From assembly GCA_965237485.1 (NCBI GenBank), contig CBDEFQ010000003.1, positions 1 to 64,000 on the forward strand: a stretch of 64,000 bases of DNA. The letters are read 5' to 3'. Shown here in pieces: positions 52,774 to 61,345 of this stretch. The notes beneath the pieces are model-generated. The model worked only from the letters and a program-made list of their open reading frames with translations. It made no database searches and had not been told where the DNA came from. Within the stretch, counting starts at the first letter, position 1. Every line of letters begins with the position of its first letter. The DNA is from JAAELZ01 sp965237485 (GTDB lineage: Bacteria > Pseudomonadota > Gammaproteobacteria > Arenicellales > Poriferihabitantaceae). The position numbers and the translations under genes are program-made.

Positions 52774-55700
52774 CAAAAAACACAAAAAATATTGGGTTTG
52801 GATTTAGGCAGCAACTCGATTGGTTGGGCCGTACTGAGGGCAAGCAATAAAAAACCCGATTCTATTATTGCTGCAGGTAGTCGAATATTTAATAAGGCAG
52901 TTGAAGAGAAAACACCCACCCCCAAGAATGTTAAACGACGAAATAAACGGCTAGGGCGACGTGTTTTACAACGCAGGGCAAGGCGTAAGCTAAAAATGAT
53001 GCGTTATTTGATTAAGCTCAACTTACTTCCTGAGGACATTCTAAATTCCCAACAACCCGAGGTGATATTAAATGACTTGGGTGACCCTTACCACTTGAGA
53101 GCAAAAGGGCTTGATAAAAAACTGAAGCGTTATGAATTAGGCAGAGTTTTACTTCATCTTGTACAGCGGCGCGGGTTTTTAAGCAATCGAAAGACCGTTT
53201 TGGGTAACATGATTGATGACCCTGATGTCCTTGAGATATTGGCAGGGAAAGACGACGATGCAAGCAATTTATCCGCAGAGCAGGCAAAAGAAGAAACGAC
53301 GTTTAAAGCAGACATTTCAACATTAAAAGAAACCATACAAAATGCAAATTGTAGGACGCTTGGAGAATACCTTGCGTCATTAAGTCATCACGAAAGTCAA
53401 CGAAATAGAGCACGGGATGGCGGGCATCTACGCACCGACCGTCAAATGTATCGAGAGGAGTTACGCCTAATCTGGGAAACACAGCAACAATATTCTCCAG
53501 CACTGGACGACCAAGTAAAAAAGCAAATTGAAGAAATTATTACTACCCAACGGCCGTTGAGATTAAGAGCGGATAGAGTCGGAAAATGTTCACTTGAGCA
53601 CAAAAATAATCGGGCGAGAATGGCGCGACTGGAAGCGCAAAAGTTTCGATATCTGCAAGACATTAATAATTTAAAATTCTCTTGTCCTCAAACAGGTCGC
53701 GAGAGGCCGCTCTCATTGGATGACAAGGCGCGCCTTGTCGAATTATTTGAAACTGATCTTAAGGTAAATCTAACTAAAATAAAAAAGATCATCGGCCTGG
53801 GAAATCGCTTGAAGCTGAATCTTGAAAGTAAAAACATTAAACCCAACATAACCGCCTGTAAGATAAGGCAAGTATTACCTGAATGGGATGATTTTGACGA
53901 ATTAAAGCAATCTGCCTTGGCTGAGGATTTAATCACATTCACCAAAAAATCAAAACTACAAAAGCGATTAATTAATCACTGGGAGTTTGATATAAACATA
54001 GCCATTGAACTATGTTTACTCGAATTTGAACCGGGGCACAGTAACTTATCAACCAAGGCAATAAAAAAACTTTTGCCCTTCCTAAAGCAAGGCCAGATAT
54101 ATTCAGATGCTCGAAAAAGTGCGGGCTATGGCTATGAGACAAAAGAACTAGAGCCGACACAAAGGTTGGGCAGCCCTCGTAAAACATCAAACCCTATTGT
54201 CAATAAAGCGTTGCATGAGTTAAGACGCATAATCAATGCTGTTATCAAAGAATACGGCAAACCGGATATTATTCGTATTGAAATGGCGCGCGACTTGGAA
54301 ATGAATACCAAACGCTACAAACGCCGTATTAGCCAGCAAAATTCGAATGAAAAGGCCAATCAGGAAGCCACGGATAAATATCGACAAATGGCAAAGATGT
54401 ATCCACATTTAGGTCTATCTCACTACCCCAGTCAGACGGACAAAGTACGCTACAGACTGTGGACAGATCAAAATGAGTGTTGCGCCTACAGTGGCAAGGC
54501 AATCAATTTATCCACCCTATTCAGTAGTGGTGAAATCGAGATTGATCATATCGTGCCATACAGTCAGTCATTAGATGATTCCTACATGAATAAGGTTGTC
54601 TGCTATGCCCGCGAGAACCGTTACAAGGGACAACGCACACCCATTGATGCGTTTGGCGATAATGAAGAAAAATGGAATCAGCTTACCCAGGCAGTAGAGC
54701 GATGGGATGAAAGAGCACTGAAAAGTAAAAAAAGGCGCTTTTACTTAACTAATGAAGATGTTTTAGAGCGTGACTTTGCGAGTAGCCAATTAAACGATAC
54801 ACGTTATATCAGTCGCCGGGCGTTGGAATATGTTAGTCAATTAGGTGCTGATGTTAATGTGACCAAAGGAATTTTAGTATCGCAGTTACGGTGGCAATGG
54901 GGTTTGAATAGCTTAATTGGTAAAACTCATGAAAAAGAGCGCACAGACCATCGCCACCATGCCATTGATGCGATTGTAATAGCTTGTGTAGACCGTAATT
55001 TCCATAAGCAACTAACACGTATTGCACGAGAAGCTGAAAAGCAAGCAAGCGAACTAAAAGTAAGAGACATCCCTATTCCTAAACCATGGAAGCAGCTAAA
55101 ACAAGATGCGCAAAAAGTAATTGAAAGCATCATCGTGTCACATTCACCGCAGCGCAAGATTACCGGAGGTTTGCACGAAGAAACCGGTGTGGGGTTCATT
55201 GAAAAGCTGGGGGCAACGGTTTACCGCGTTGATTTAAATGGTGATTTCTCATCCGGTAGAGCAAAGAAAATTGTTGACGAAAATGTAAAAGAAATCATTA
55301 CCCGACACTTGGCAAAATATGCCAACGATCCAAAAAAGGCTTTTGCAGAAAATATCACGGTTTTCCACAAAGATGGCAAGACCCCGATTAAGCGTGTCCG
55401 AATTGTACAATCAAAGACGAATCTGAAAAAACTAGAACAATCCAAGTTTGGCGTTAAAAATAAGCGCGGCGAGGTGTTCAAGTGGATGGCGTATGGCAAC
55501 ATCCATCATGTCGAAATTATTCGTAACAAATTGACGGGTAAAATCAGAGGAGAGTTTGTGACAGCGATGGAAGCGAGCAAACGAGCCAAGGGTATCGGCG
55601 CACCCAAACAAAACATCGTCAAAACAGACCACGGTGAAAATTTTGAATTCTTAATGGTATTGCATACTAATGATTTGGTGGAAATCAACACCAATGGGGG

Positions 55701-55881
55701 AAAACAAATTTACAGAGTACAAAAAATCTCTCCTGGCACAAATATGGTTTCATTTCGACTTCATACCGCCGCAAATTTAGATAATAAACTCGAGGGTATT
55801 AATATAACAGTTAATAATGATTTTTTTGATAAACGGAAGATATCTAAACTTAACCTAAATGCGATTGGTATTAAAGTGTGA
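52765..55881 (+). CDS. cas9: CRISPR-associated endonuclease Cas9, type II-C
   Basis: 1038 aa from ATG 52765 with AGGA at 52752-52755; a longer frame from a TTG at 52723 has no ribosome-binding site and overlaps the tracrRNA. RuvC-I D13 (GLDLGSNSIGWAVL), Arg-rich bridge helix (KRRNKRLGRRVLQRRARRK, about 53-72), RuvC-II E506 (IIRIEMARDLE), HNH D594-H595 with N618 (EIDHIVPYSQSLDDSY ... RENR), RuvC-III H732 and D735 (HHAIDAIVIAC). All catalytic residues are present. The size and cas9-cas1-cas2 order without csn2 or cas4 define type II-C. It cleaves DNA guided by crRNA:tracrRNA. PAM cannot be read from the sequence. It overlaps cas1 by 4 bp. Confidence 0.97.
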   Translation: MSEQKTQKILGLDLGSNSIGWAVLRASNKKPDSIIAAGSRIFNKAVEEKTPTPKNVKRRNKRLGRRVLQRRARRKLKMMRYLIKLNLLPEDILNSQQPEVILNDLGDPYHLRAKGLDKKLKRYELGRVLLHLVQRRGFLSNRKTVLGNMIDDPDVLEILAGKDDDASNLSAEQAKEETTFKADISTLKETIQNANCRTLGEYLASLSHHESQRNRARDGGHLRTDRQMYREELRLIWETQQQYSPALDDQVKKQIEEIITTQRPLRLRADRVGKCSLEHKNNRARMARLEAQKFRYLQDINNLKFSCPQTGRERPLSLDDKARLVELFETDLKVNLTKIKKIIGLGNRLKLNLESKNIKPNITACKIRQVLPEWDDFDELKQSALAEDLITFTKKSKLQKRLINHWEFDINIAIELCLLEFEPGHSNLSTKAIKKLLPFLKQGQIYSDARKSAGYGYETKELEPTQRLGSPRKTSNPIVNKALHELRRIINAVIKEYGKPDIIRIEMARDLEMNTKRYKRRISQQNSNEKANQEATDKYRQMAKMYPHLGLSHYPSQTDKVRYRLWTDQNECCAYSGKAINLSTLFSSGEIEIDHIVPYSQSLDDSYMNKVVCYARENRYKGQRTPIDAFGDNEEKWNQLTQAVERWDERALKSKKRRFYLTNEDVLERDFASSQLNDTRYISRRALEYVSQLGADVNVTKGILVSQLRWQWGLNSLIGKTHEKERTDHRHHAIDAIVIACVDRNFHKQLTRIAREAEKQASELKVRDIPIPKPWKQLKQDAQKVIESIIVSHSPQRKITGGLHEETGVGFIEKLGATVYRVDLNGDFSSGRAKKIVDENVKEIITRHLAKYANDPKKAFAENITVFHKDGKTPIKRVRIVQSKTNLKKLEQSKFGVKNKRGEVFKWMAYGNIHHVEIIRNKLTGKIRGEFVTAMEASKRAKGIGAPKQNIVKTDHGENFEFLMVLHTNDLVEINTNGGKQIYRVQKISPGTNMVSFRLHTAANLDNKLEGINITVNNDFFDKRKISKLNLNAIGIKV

Positions 55882-56873
55882 TAAAACGTGTCATTGACAT
55901 CAGCCAGCAATCTTGTCTTTCGCTCACTAACAAACAGTTGTTGGTTAAGCAAGAGCATGAGGTGACCGCCAAGATTCCTGTCGAAGATGTCGGTGTGTTA
56001 ATTTTGCAACACCCAGCCATTGTTATCACCCAAGCCGTAATAATCGCATTACAACAAAATAACGCCGCCGTTTTGTTTTGTGATGCACGACATTTGCCTT
56101 ACTCAATTACATTACCTATTTCTGATGGGCACTCTCTGCACAGTAAGATTTTACAACAACAAATTCAGGTCAGCTCTCCCACTAAAAAGAGGCTTTGGCA
56201 ACAAGTGGTGAAGCATAAGATTAGCGCACAGGTTAACACCCTAAAAAGGACGATATCAATCGAAGATAAACCCTTATTACGGCTGGCCCAGAATGTGAAA
56301 TCCGGCGACCCCGAAAACTATGAAGCGCAAGCCGCCCGACGTTATTGGCAACTATTATTCGGCAAACAATTCCGCCGGAATACCGAAGCCGAAGGGATAA
56401 ATTCGTTGCTCAATTATGGCTATGCAATCGTGCGCGGCATTATTGCAAGAGCAATTGCCGGTGCTGGTTTGCACCCAGCCATTGGCATTCATCATCGCAA
56501 TCAATATAACGGTTTAAATCTGGCCGATGACTTGATGGAGCCTTTTCGGCCATGGATGGATAAACTGGTATATGACCTGGCCAAACAAGGACAAACGGAA
56601 ATAAACCAGAAAACAAAGAAAGTCTTACTGGACATACCAAGTAAGAGTGTCCGATGGCATCGCGAGGAAATGCCATTAATGGTTGCCAGTCATTATCTAC
56701 TGGCTGAATTCAAGCGATCTCTATTTTCTTCTGACAAACCAAAATTGAGTTATCCGACGTCAATTGAAGAGATGCCTGCATTAAACCTAGATAAATCAGT
56801 TAAACACGAAAGTCCATGCAAGCTCTTGATGCACCTAGCAAAATCAAAAAAAACCTTATCACCAATAAGGTGA
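55878..56873 (+). CDS. cas1: CRISPR integrase Cas1 (type II), C-terminus altered by a MITE
   Basis: GTG start overlapping the cas9 stop (GTGA). Conserved active-site region LNYGYAIVRGIIARAIAGAG and LHPAIGIHHRNQYNGLNLADDLMEPFRP (His and acidic residues for metal binding) is complete. As read the protein has 331 aa, but residues 303 onward come from the MITE at 56786. Without the insertion the frame would end ALNVDT-stop at 306 aa, so only the last four residues are lost and about 28 foreign ones (ending SKKTLSPIR) are added. The catalytic fold should be intact; activity and dimer contacts may change. Confidence 0.92.
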   Translation: MIKRVIDISQQSCLSLTNKQLLVKQEHEVTAKIPVEDVGVLILQHPAIVITQAVIIALQQNNAAVLFCDARHLPYSITLPISDGHSLHSKILQQQIQVSSPTKKRLWQQVVKHKISAQVNTLKRTISIEDKPLLRLAQNVKSGDPENYEAQAARRYWQLLFGKQFRRNTEAEGINSLLNYGYAIVRGIIARAIAGAGLHPAIGIHHRNQYNGLNLADDLMEPFRPWMDKLVYDLAKQGQTEINQKTKKVLLDIPSKSVRWHREEMPLMVASHYLLAEFKRSLFSSDKPKLSYPTSIEEMPALNLDKSVKHESPCKLLMHLAKSKKTLSPIR

Positions 56874-56947
56874 CCGCGACTTTTTTGATTTCACTATGCA
56901 CTTCAATTGCTTACATGTCTTTTCCGCGTTTAACTGATTTATCTAGG
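56786..56947 (+). repeat. MITE (CCTAGATAAATC family), copy 3, inside cas1
   Basis: 162 bp with perfect 19-bp inverted ends and TSD TTAAA at 56781-56785 and 56948-56952. It has one A fewer than the IS66 copy near its left end, so here the reading frame shifts and stops inside the element at 56871-56873. It increases the cas1-to-cas2 distance from about 28 to 119 bp. Confidence 0.93.
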
Positions 56948-56992
56948 TTAAACGTAGACACCTGATAAATGACATTTGGCGGGTTAAACTCA

Positions 56993-57298
56993 ATGTGGGT
57001 AATTGTATTATTCGATTTGCCTACAGACACCAAAAAAGCTCGCCAACAATACACGCGATTTCGCAAAAAACTGCTTGATGACGGCTTTGGGATGATGCAA
57101 TATTCAATATACATGCGTCACAGTTCAAGCGAAGAAAACGCGCAAGTTCACATAAAACGTGTCAAAACCACATTACCTGATGATGGTGAAGTAAGAATTA
57201 TCAAAATCACCGACAAACAATTTGCCAAGATCCAGGTTTATTATGGAAAAAAACGTCTGCCAACAGAAAAAACACCCAACCAACTTGAGCTTTTATAA
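56993..57298 (+). CDS. cas2: CRISPR-associated endoribonuclease-fold protein Cas2
   Basis: 101 aa from ATG 56993 (MWVIVLFDLPTDTKKARQQY), with GGCGGG 9 bp upstream; an ATG at 56969 would add 8 residues. The ferredoxin-like fold start VIVLFDLP with its Asp, RFRKKLLDDGFGMMQYSIY, and RIIKITDKQFAKIQVYYGKK are typical. It forms the Cas1-Cas2 spacer-integration complex. Because the MITE lies upstream, translation is no longer coupled to cas1. Confidence 0.93.
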   Translation: MWVIVLFDLPTDTKKARQQYTRFRKKLLDDGFGMMQYSIYMRHSSSEENAQVHIKRVKTTLPDDGEVRIIKITDKQFAKIQVYYGKKRLPTEKTPNQLELL

Positions 57299-57349
57299 GG
57301 CGCAAGTTGGTTTGTTTCTATTTGATAATCAAGGCTTTACGTGCGAGAT
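57299..57349. promoter_or_regulatory. Probable CRISPR leader (cas2-proximal)
   Basis: 51 bp between the cas2 stop and repeat 1, AT-rich on its inner half. The degenerate repeat lies at the other end of the array, which suggests that new spacers are added at this side. No promoter is evident here; transcription appears to run from the opposite side toward cas2. Confidence 0.45.
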
Positions 57350-58169
57350 AGTATAACCGACCAAGGCCTATCCGCAAATCACAACATAACGTCATTACAT
57401 TGCAGTAATGCATTCAGTATAACCGACCAAGGCCTATCCGCAAATCACAACAGCGTTATTACCTTTGCAAGTTTTGGTTCAGTATAACCGACCAAGGCCT
57501 ATCCGCAAATCACAACAGTACATCTTTTATGTCGCTGTAGAGGCTAGTATAACCGACCAAGGCCTATCCGCAAATCACAACATACTCGATCATCGGTGAT
57601 GTGGCCGAATCAGTATAACCGACCAAGGCCTATCCGCAAATCACAACAAGTAATCTGACGTTAGTCGTCGTTCCAGAAGTATAACCGACCAAGGCCTATC
57701 CGCAAATCACAACTGAAGTCGTAGTGGTATTCGGCGGGTTTAAAGTATAACCGACCAAGGCCTATCCGCAAATCACAACTAGTTCTCTAGTACCTGTTTT
57801 GTATTGGCTAGTATAACCGACCAAGGCCTATCCGCAAATCACAACTACAGAAGGCGGAACAACTGATGAAACAACAGTATAACCGACCAAGGCCTATCCG
57901 CAAATCACAACTAAGGTCCGTGTAGCGTTTATTCGCTTCATAGTATAACCGACCAAGGCCTATCCGCAAATCACAACTAGATTGAACTAATCTAATCAAT
58001 AACTTCCAGTATAACCGACCAAGGCCTATCCGCAAATCACAACAGTTATTATTACTATAGTCGCTTAGAGGGTAGTATAACCGACCAAGGCCTATCCGCA
58101 AATCACAACTATTTAGATTATGTTGAGAGGTTAAAAATGAGTATAACCGACCAAGGCCTATCCGCAAAT
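57350..58169 (-). CRISPR. Type II-C CRISPR array, 13 repeats and 12 spacers
   Basis: The repeat is 36 nt. In crRNA sense (minus strand) it begins GTTGTGATTTGCGG and ends GGTCGGTTATACT. Repeats start at 57350, 57416, 57481, 57546, 57612, 57678, 57744, 57810, 57876, 57942, 58008, 58074 and 58140. Repeats 1-12 are identical; the last keeps only 30 nt (58140-58169) and loses GTTGTG of the crRNA sense. Spacers are 30 nt except the second and third (29 nt). All spacers differ. Orientation follows from the tracrRNA pairing. Confidence 0.97.
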
Positions 58170-59585
58170 AGCTTTAAAGGGGTCTGACAGTCTTGTCCAA
58201 CATGAAATGATACTGAGCGAAGGGACTGATTCTAATCGGAAATGATACCGAACTAATCTAATTTCTGTTCATGATGGTGAATGAATACCATTATGAATGA
58301 CCACCATATAGATACCCTTGATAAGGCGCGCTTGTTTCTACAAGGCACTGATGAAATCGATCTGGCAATCGACGGTAAACGCAATCGCTATGATTTCATC
58401 AAACGCACCTTAATGCGTTTCAAATACAGCAAACTGGGTCGAGCCGATAAGGGTCTTGTGCTGCGTTATATCACACGCATCAGCGGTTACTGCATATTTT
58501 TACCAACCGTGGCCAGTTAATTTTACGTAGCGAGGCCACCTAATTTTACCAACCGTGGCCACTGATTTTTATCGAAGCGCGGACACTTTTTCGCTTCCGT
58601 AAAATTCCTCCACAGCCTTCTTGCGGTTAACACTATAACCGTTAACCTGCCGTTCTTTTATTTGTATTGGAACAGCTATGAAACCCAAGAAGGTCACTAT
58701 GTTAAAACTCAAAGACATTCTGCGCTTGCACTATGAGGCGCAACTATCCTCCCGTAAAATCGCGCTCAGCTTAAACCTGTCACGCAGCGCCGTATCCAAA
58801 TATCTCGTCAGAGCAACAAATGCCCAATTAAGCTGGCCCCTGCCAGCAGGCATGGATGAACAACAGCTGCAGGCGATATTAAAGCCGCCCAAATGCAGAG
58901 GCCCTGCCACTGCTTTATTGTGTGAGCCAGACTTTGCACAAATATCAGTTGAACGGTCTCGTAAAGGGATGACTCGCCAATTACTGTGGGAAGAATACGC
59001 CGAGCATCATCCAGTCAACCATTACAGCTATTCTCGCTTCACGGTGTTGTTCGGTCAGTGGCGCAAGAAGCAAAGAATCTCGATGCGCCAGACTCATATT
59101 GCTGGAGATAAACTGTTTGTTGATTATGCTGGTTTAACCTTAGGTATTATTGATGCTCGTACGGGTGAAGCACGCCCTGCCCAAGTATTCGTTTCAGTGC
59201 TCGGAGTCAGTTCCTATACCTACGCCGAGGCCACATGGACACAGAGCTTGCCTGACTGGATAGGCTCACACGTTCGCGCCTTTGAATTTTATGGCGGTGT
59301 TACTCAAACAGTGGTGCCCGATAACCTCAAGAGTGCTGTTTCTAAAGCCGGTCGTTATGACCCCGAACTCAACCCCAGCTATGCACAATTAGCCGCCTAT
59401 TACGGTGTGGCGGTGATGCCTGCCAGACCTTATAAGCCTAAGGATAAATCTAAAGCCGAGGTGGGCGTACAGATTGTCGAACGCTGGATCATGATGCGGC
59501 TGCGCAAGCTGCAATTGTTTAGTTTGGATGAGGCTAATCAAGCTATTCGAGGATTGCTAGATGATCTAAACAATCGCCCCTTTAA

Positions 59586-59748
59586 CCTAGATAAATCAGT
59601 TAAACGCGGAAAAGACATGTAAGCAATTGAAGTGCATAGTGAAATCAAAAAAGTCGCGGTCACCTTATTGGTGATAAGGTTTTTTTTGATTTTGCCAGGT
59701 GCATCAAGAGCTTGCATGGACTTTCGTGTTTTAACTGATTTATCTAGG
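59586..59748 (-). repeat. MITE (CCTAGATAAATC family), copy 4, in istA
   Basis: 163 bp, TSD TTTAA at 59581-59585 and 59749-59753. Orientation opposite to the cas1 copy. On the istA coding strand it carries a stop codon soon after the left end and the hairpin CCTTATTGGTGATAAGG followed by eight T. Confidence 0.92.
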
Positions 59749-60096
59749 TTTAAACAACGCCCGGGTTCTCGCCGCTCACAGTTTGAATCAATTGATAAGC
59801 CTGCTCTTAAATCATTGCCTGGCACGCCTTATAGCTATCGCCATGTAGTAAAAGCACGGGCGCACATCGATTATCACGTTAGCTATGATGGACATCATTA
59901 CTCGGTTCCCTATCAATTGCGCGGCGAGGCAGTAATGTTACACGTCGGCGAGCACTGTATTGATGTGTTCTACCAAGGCAAGGGTGTCGCGCAACATCCG
60001 CGAGCAATGGGCCAAGGCGGACACACAACCCATGTCGCTCACATGCCTAAAGCTCATGCTAAACACCAAGAGTGGACGCCTGATCGGTTTCTTAAT

Positions 60097-60259
60097 CCTA
60101 GATAAATCAGTTAAACGCGGAAAAGACATGTAAGCAATTGAAGTGCATAGTGAAATCAAAAAAGTCGCGGTCACCTTATTGGTAATAAGGTTTTTTTTGA
60201 TTTTGCTAGGTGCATCAAGAGCTTGCATGGACTTTCGTGTTTTAACTGATTTATCTAGG
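60097..60259 (-). repeat. MITE (CCTAGATAAATC family), copy 5, in istA
   Basis: 163 bp, TSD TTAAT at 60092-60096 and 60260-60264. Same orientation as copy 4, 348 bp further on, nearly identical to it (a G to A change in the central hairpin, and CTAGG for CCAGG further on). Confidence 0.92.
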
Positions 60260-60598
60260 TTAATTGGGCAAGTCAGGTCGGTGCGGCGACAGAGCGCGTG
60301 GTGCGTTATCAATTAGAAAATCGCCCCCATCCAGAACATGGTTATCGTGCTTGTTTGGGCATTCTTAACCTTGCCAAGAAATACGGCAAGACGCGTTTAG
60401 AGAATGCCTGTTTACGCGCAGAGAAGATTGGCGGCCTGCATTACAAACACCTTGCATCAATACTACAAACCCGTCTCGACAAGCTACCTACCGAACCCGA
60501 TAAGCAACAGACTTTGCCAAGCACCCATGCCAATGTGCGCGGAGCCGATTACTACCATTAACCCAAACCATTTCATCTATAACCAACAGGAAAATACT

Positions 60599-61345
60599 AT
60601 GACTCCACAACAAACCCTTACCCAACTGAATGAATTACGCCTAACGGGCATGGCCGAGCAACTGTGCTATCAGTTCGACCCACCTAACACTTATGATGAG
60701 CTGGGCTTTATCGAACGACTCAGTTTGCTCGTAAACCACGAGGCCACCGTGCGGGATAACCGCAAAGTCACGCGTTTACTCAAGCAAGCGAAGTTACGAT
60801 ATCGCGCCCAAGCAGACGACATCGATTACCGAACTAGACGAGGTTTACACAAAGACACGGTAGCGCAGTTACTGGCCCTAGACGGGGTAAACAAAAGCCG
60901 CAATGTCATCATCCAGGGCCCTACAGGCACCGGCAAAACCTTCTTGGCCTGTGTGTTAGGACAAGCGACTTGTGAGCACGGCATTAGCACAAAATATATT
61001 CGTGCTAGCCGCTTATTTGAAGCAATGACCTTGAGCCATGGTGATGGCAGTTACACCAAGCTACTGGCACAAATAGCAAAAATCAAACTATTGATTATCG
61101 ATGACTGGGGCTTGGATACACTGACTCAGCAAAACCGTAATGACCGATTAGAAATAATAGAAGATCGCCACGGTAATGGTGCCACCTTAATCACCAGTCA
61201 ATTGCCCACACAACATTGGCATGATGCGATTGGTGAAGCCACTTTGGCTGATGCGATTCTGGATCGCTTATTACACAACGCGCACAAAATACAATTAGAG
61301 GGGGAATCGATGAGAAAAATCCAGTCACAACAGAGCAAAGTGTAG
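60599..61345 (+). CDS. istB: IS21 IstB helper ATPase (type a)
   Basis: 248 aa from ATG 60599 with AGGA upstream (a longer frame from 60404 overlaps istA and is unlikely). Walker A GPTGTGKTFLACVLG, Walker B LLIIDDWGLDTL, and the IstB C-terminal LITSQLPTQHWHDAIGE. Intact. It stabilises the strand-transfer complex with IstA. Confidence 0.9.
   Translation: MTPQQTLTQLNELRLTGMAEQLCYQFDPPNTYDELGFIERLSLLVNHEATVRDNRKVTRLLKQAKLRYRAQADDIDYRTRRGLHKDTVAQLLALDGVNKSRNVIIQGPTGTGKTFLACVLGQATCEHGISTKYIRASRLFEAMTLSHGDGSYTKLLAQIAKIKLLIIDDWGLDTLTQQNRNDRLEIIEDRHGNGATLITSQLPTQHWHDAIGEATLADAILDRLLHNAHKIQLEGESMRKIQSQQSKV

Larger units (their letters stand above)
58678..60561 (+). pseudogene. istA: IS21 IstA transposase (type a), interrupted by two MITEs
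   Basis: Removing MITEs 4 and 5 with one TSD each gives a single frame of about 515 aa: HTH (LSSRKIALSLNLSRSAVSKYL), rve core with KLFVDYAGLTLGIID (first Asp), TVVPDNLKSAVSKAG (second Asp) and KAEVGVQIVERWIMMRLR (Glu), then the Mu-type C-terminal domain (YHVSYDGHHYSVPYQLRGE). As it stands translation ends at 59622 with a short MITE-derived tail, after the full catalytic core. Confidence 0.88.

Noticed and set aside
55881..57349. csn2 or cas4 gene that would indicate type II-A or II-B
   Set aside because: No further gene between cas9 and the array other than cas1 and cas2, so subtype II-C.
57978..58007. Spacer 10 shares 13 nt (GAACTAATCTAAT) with 58252-58264 at the rve-type IS end
   Set aside because: AT-rich 13-nt identity so close to the array is likely chance and too short for targeting.
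57808..58167. Minus-strand open frame of 119 codons with five repeats of CDLRIGLGRLY
   Set aside because: It is the CRISPR repeat translated; the period equals repeat plus spacer (66 nt, divisible by three).
59538..60312. Minus-strand ORFs of 95 and 124 codons over the MITEs in istA
   Set aside because: Both are the stop-free reading of the MITE joined to the antisense of istA.
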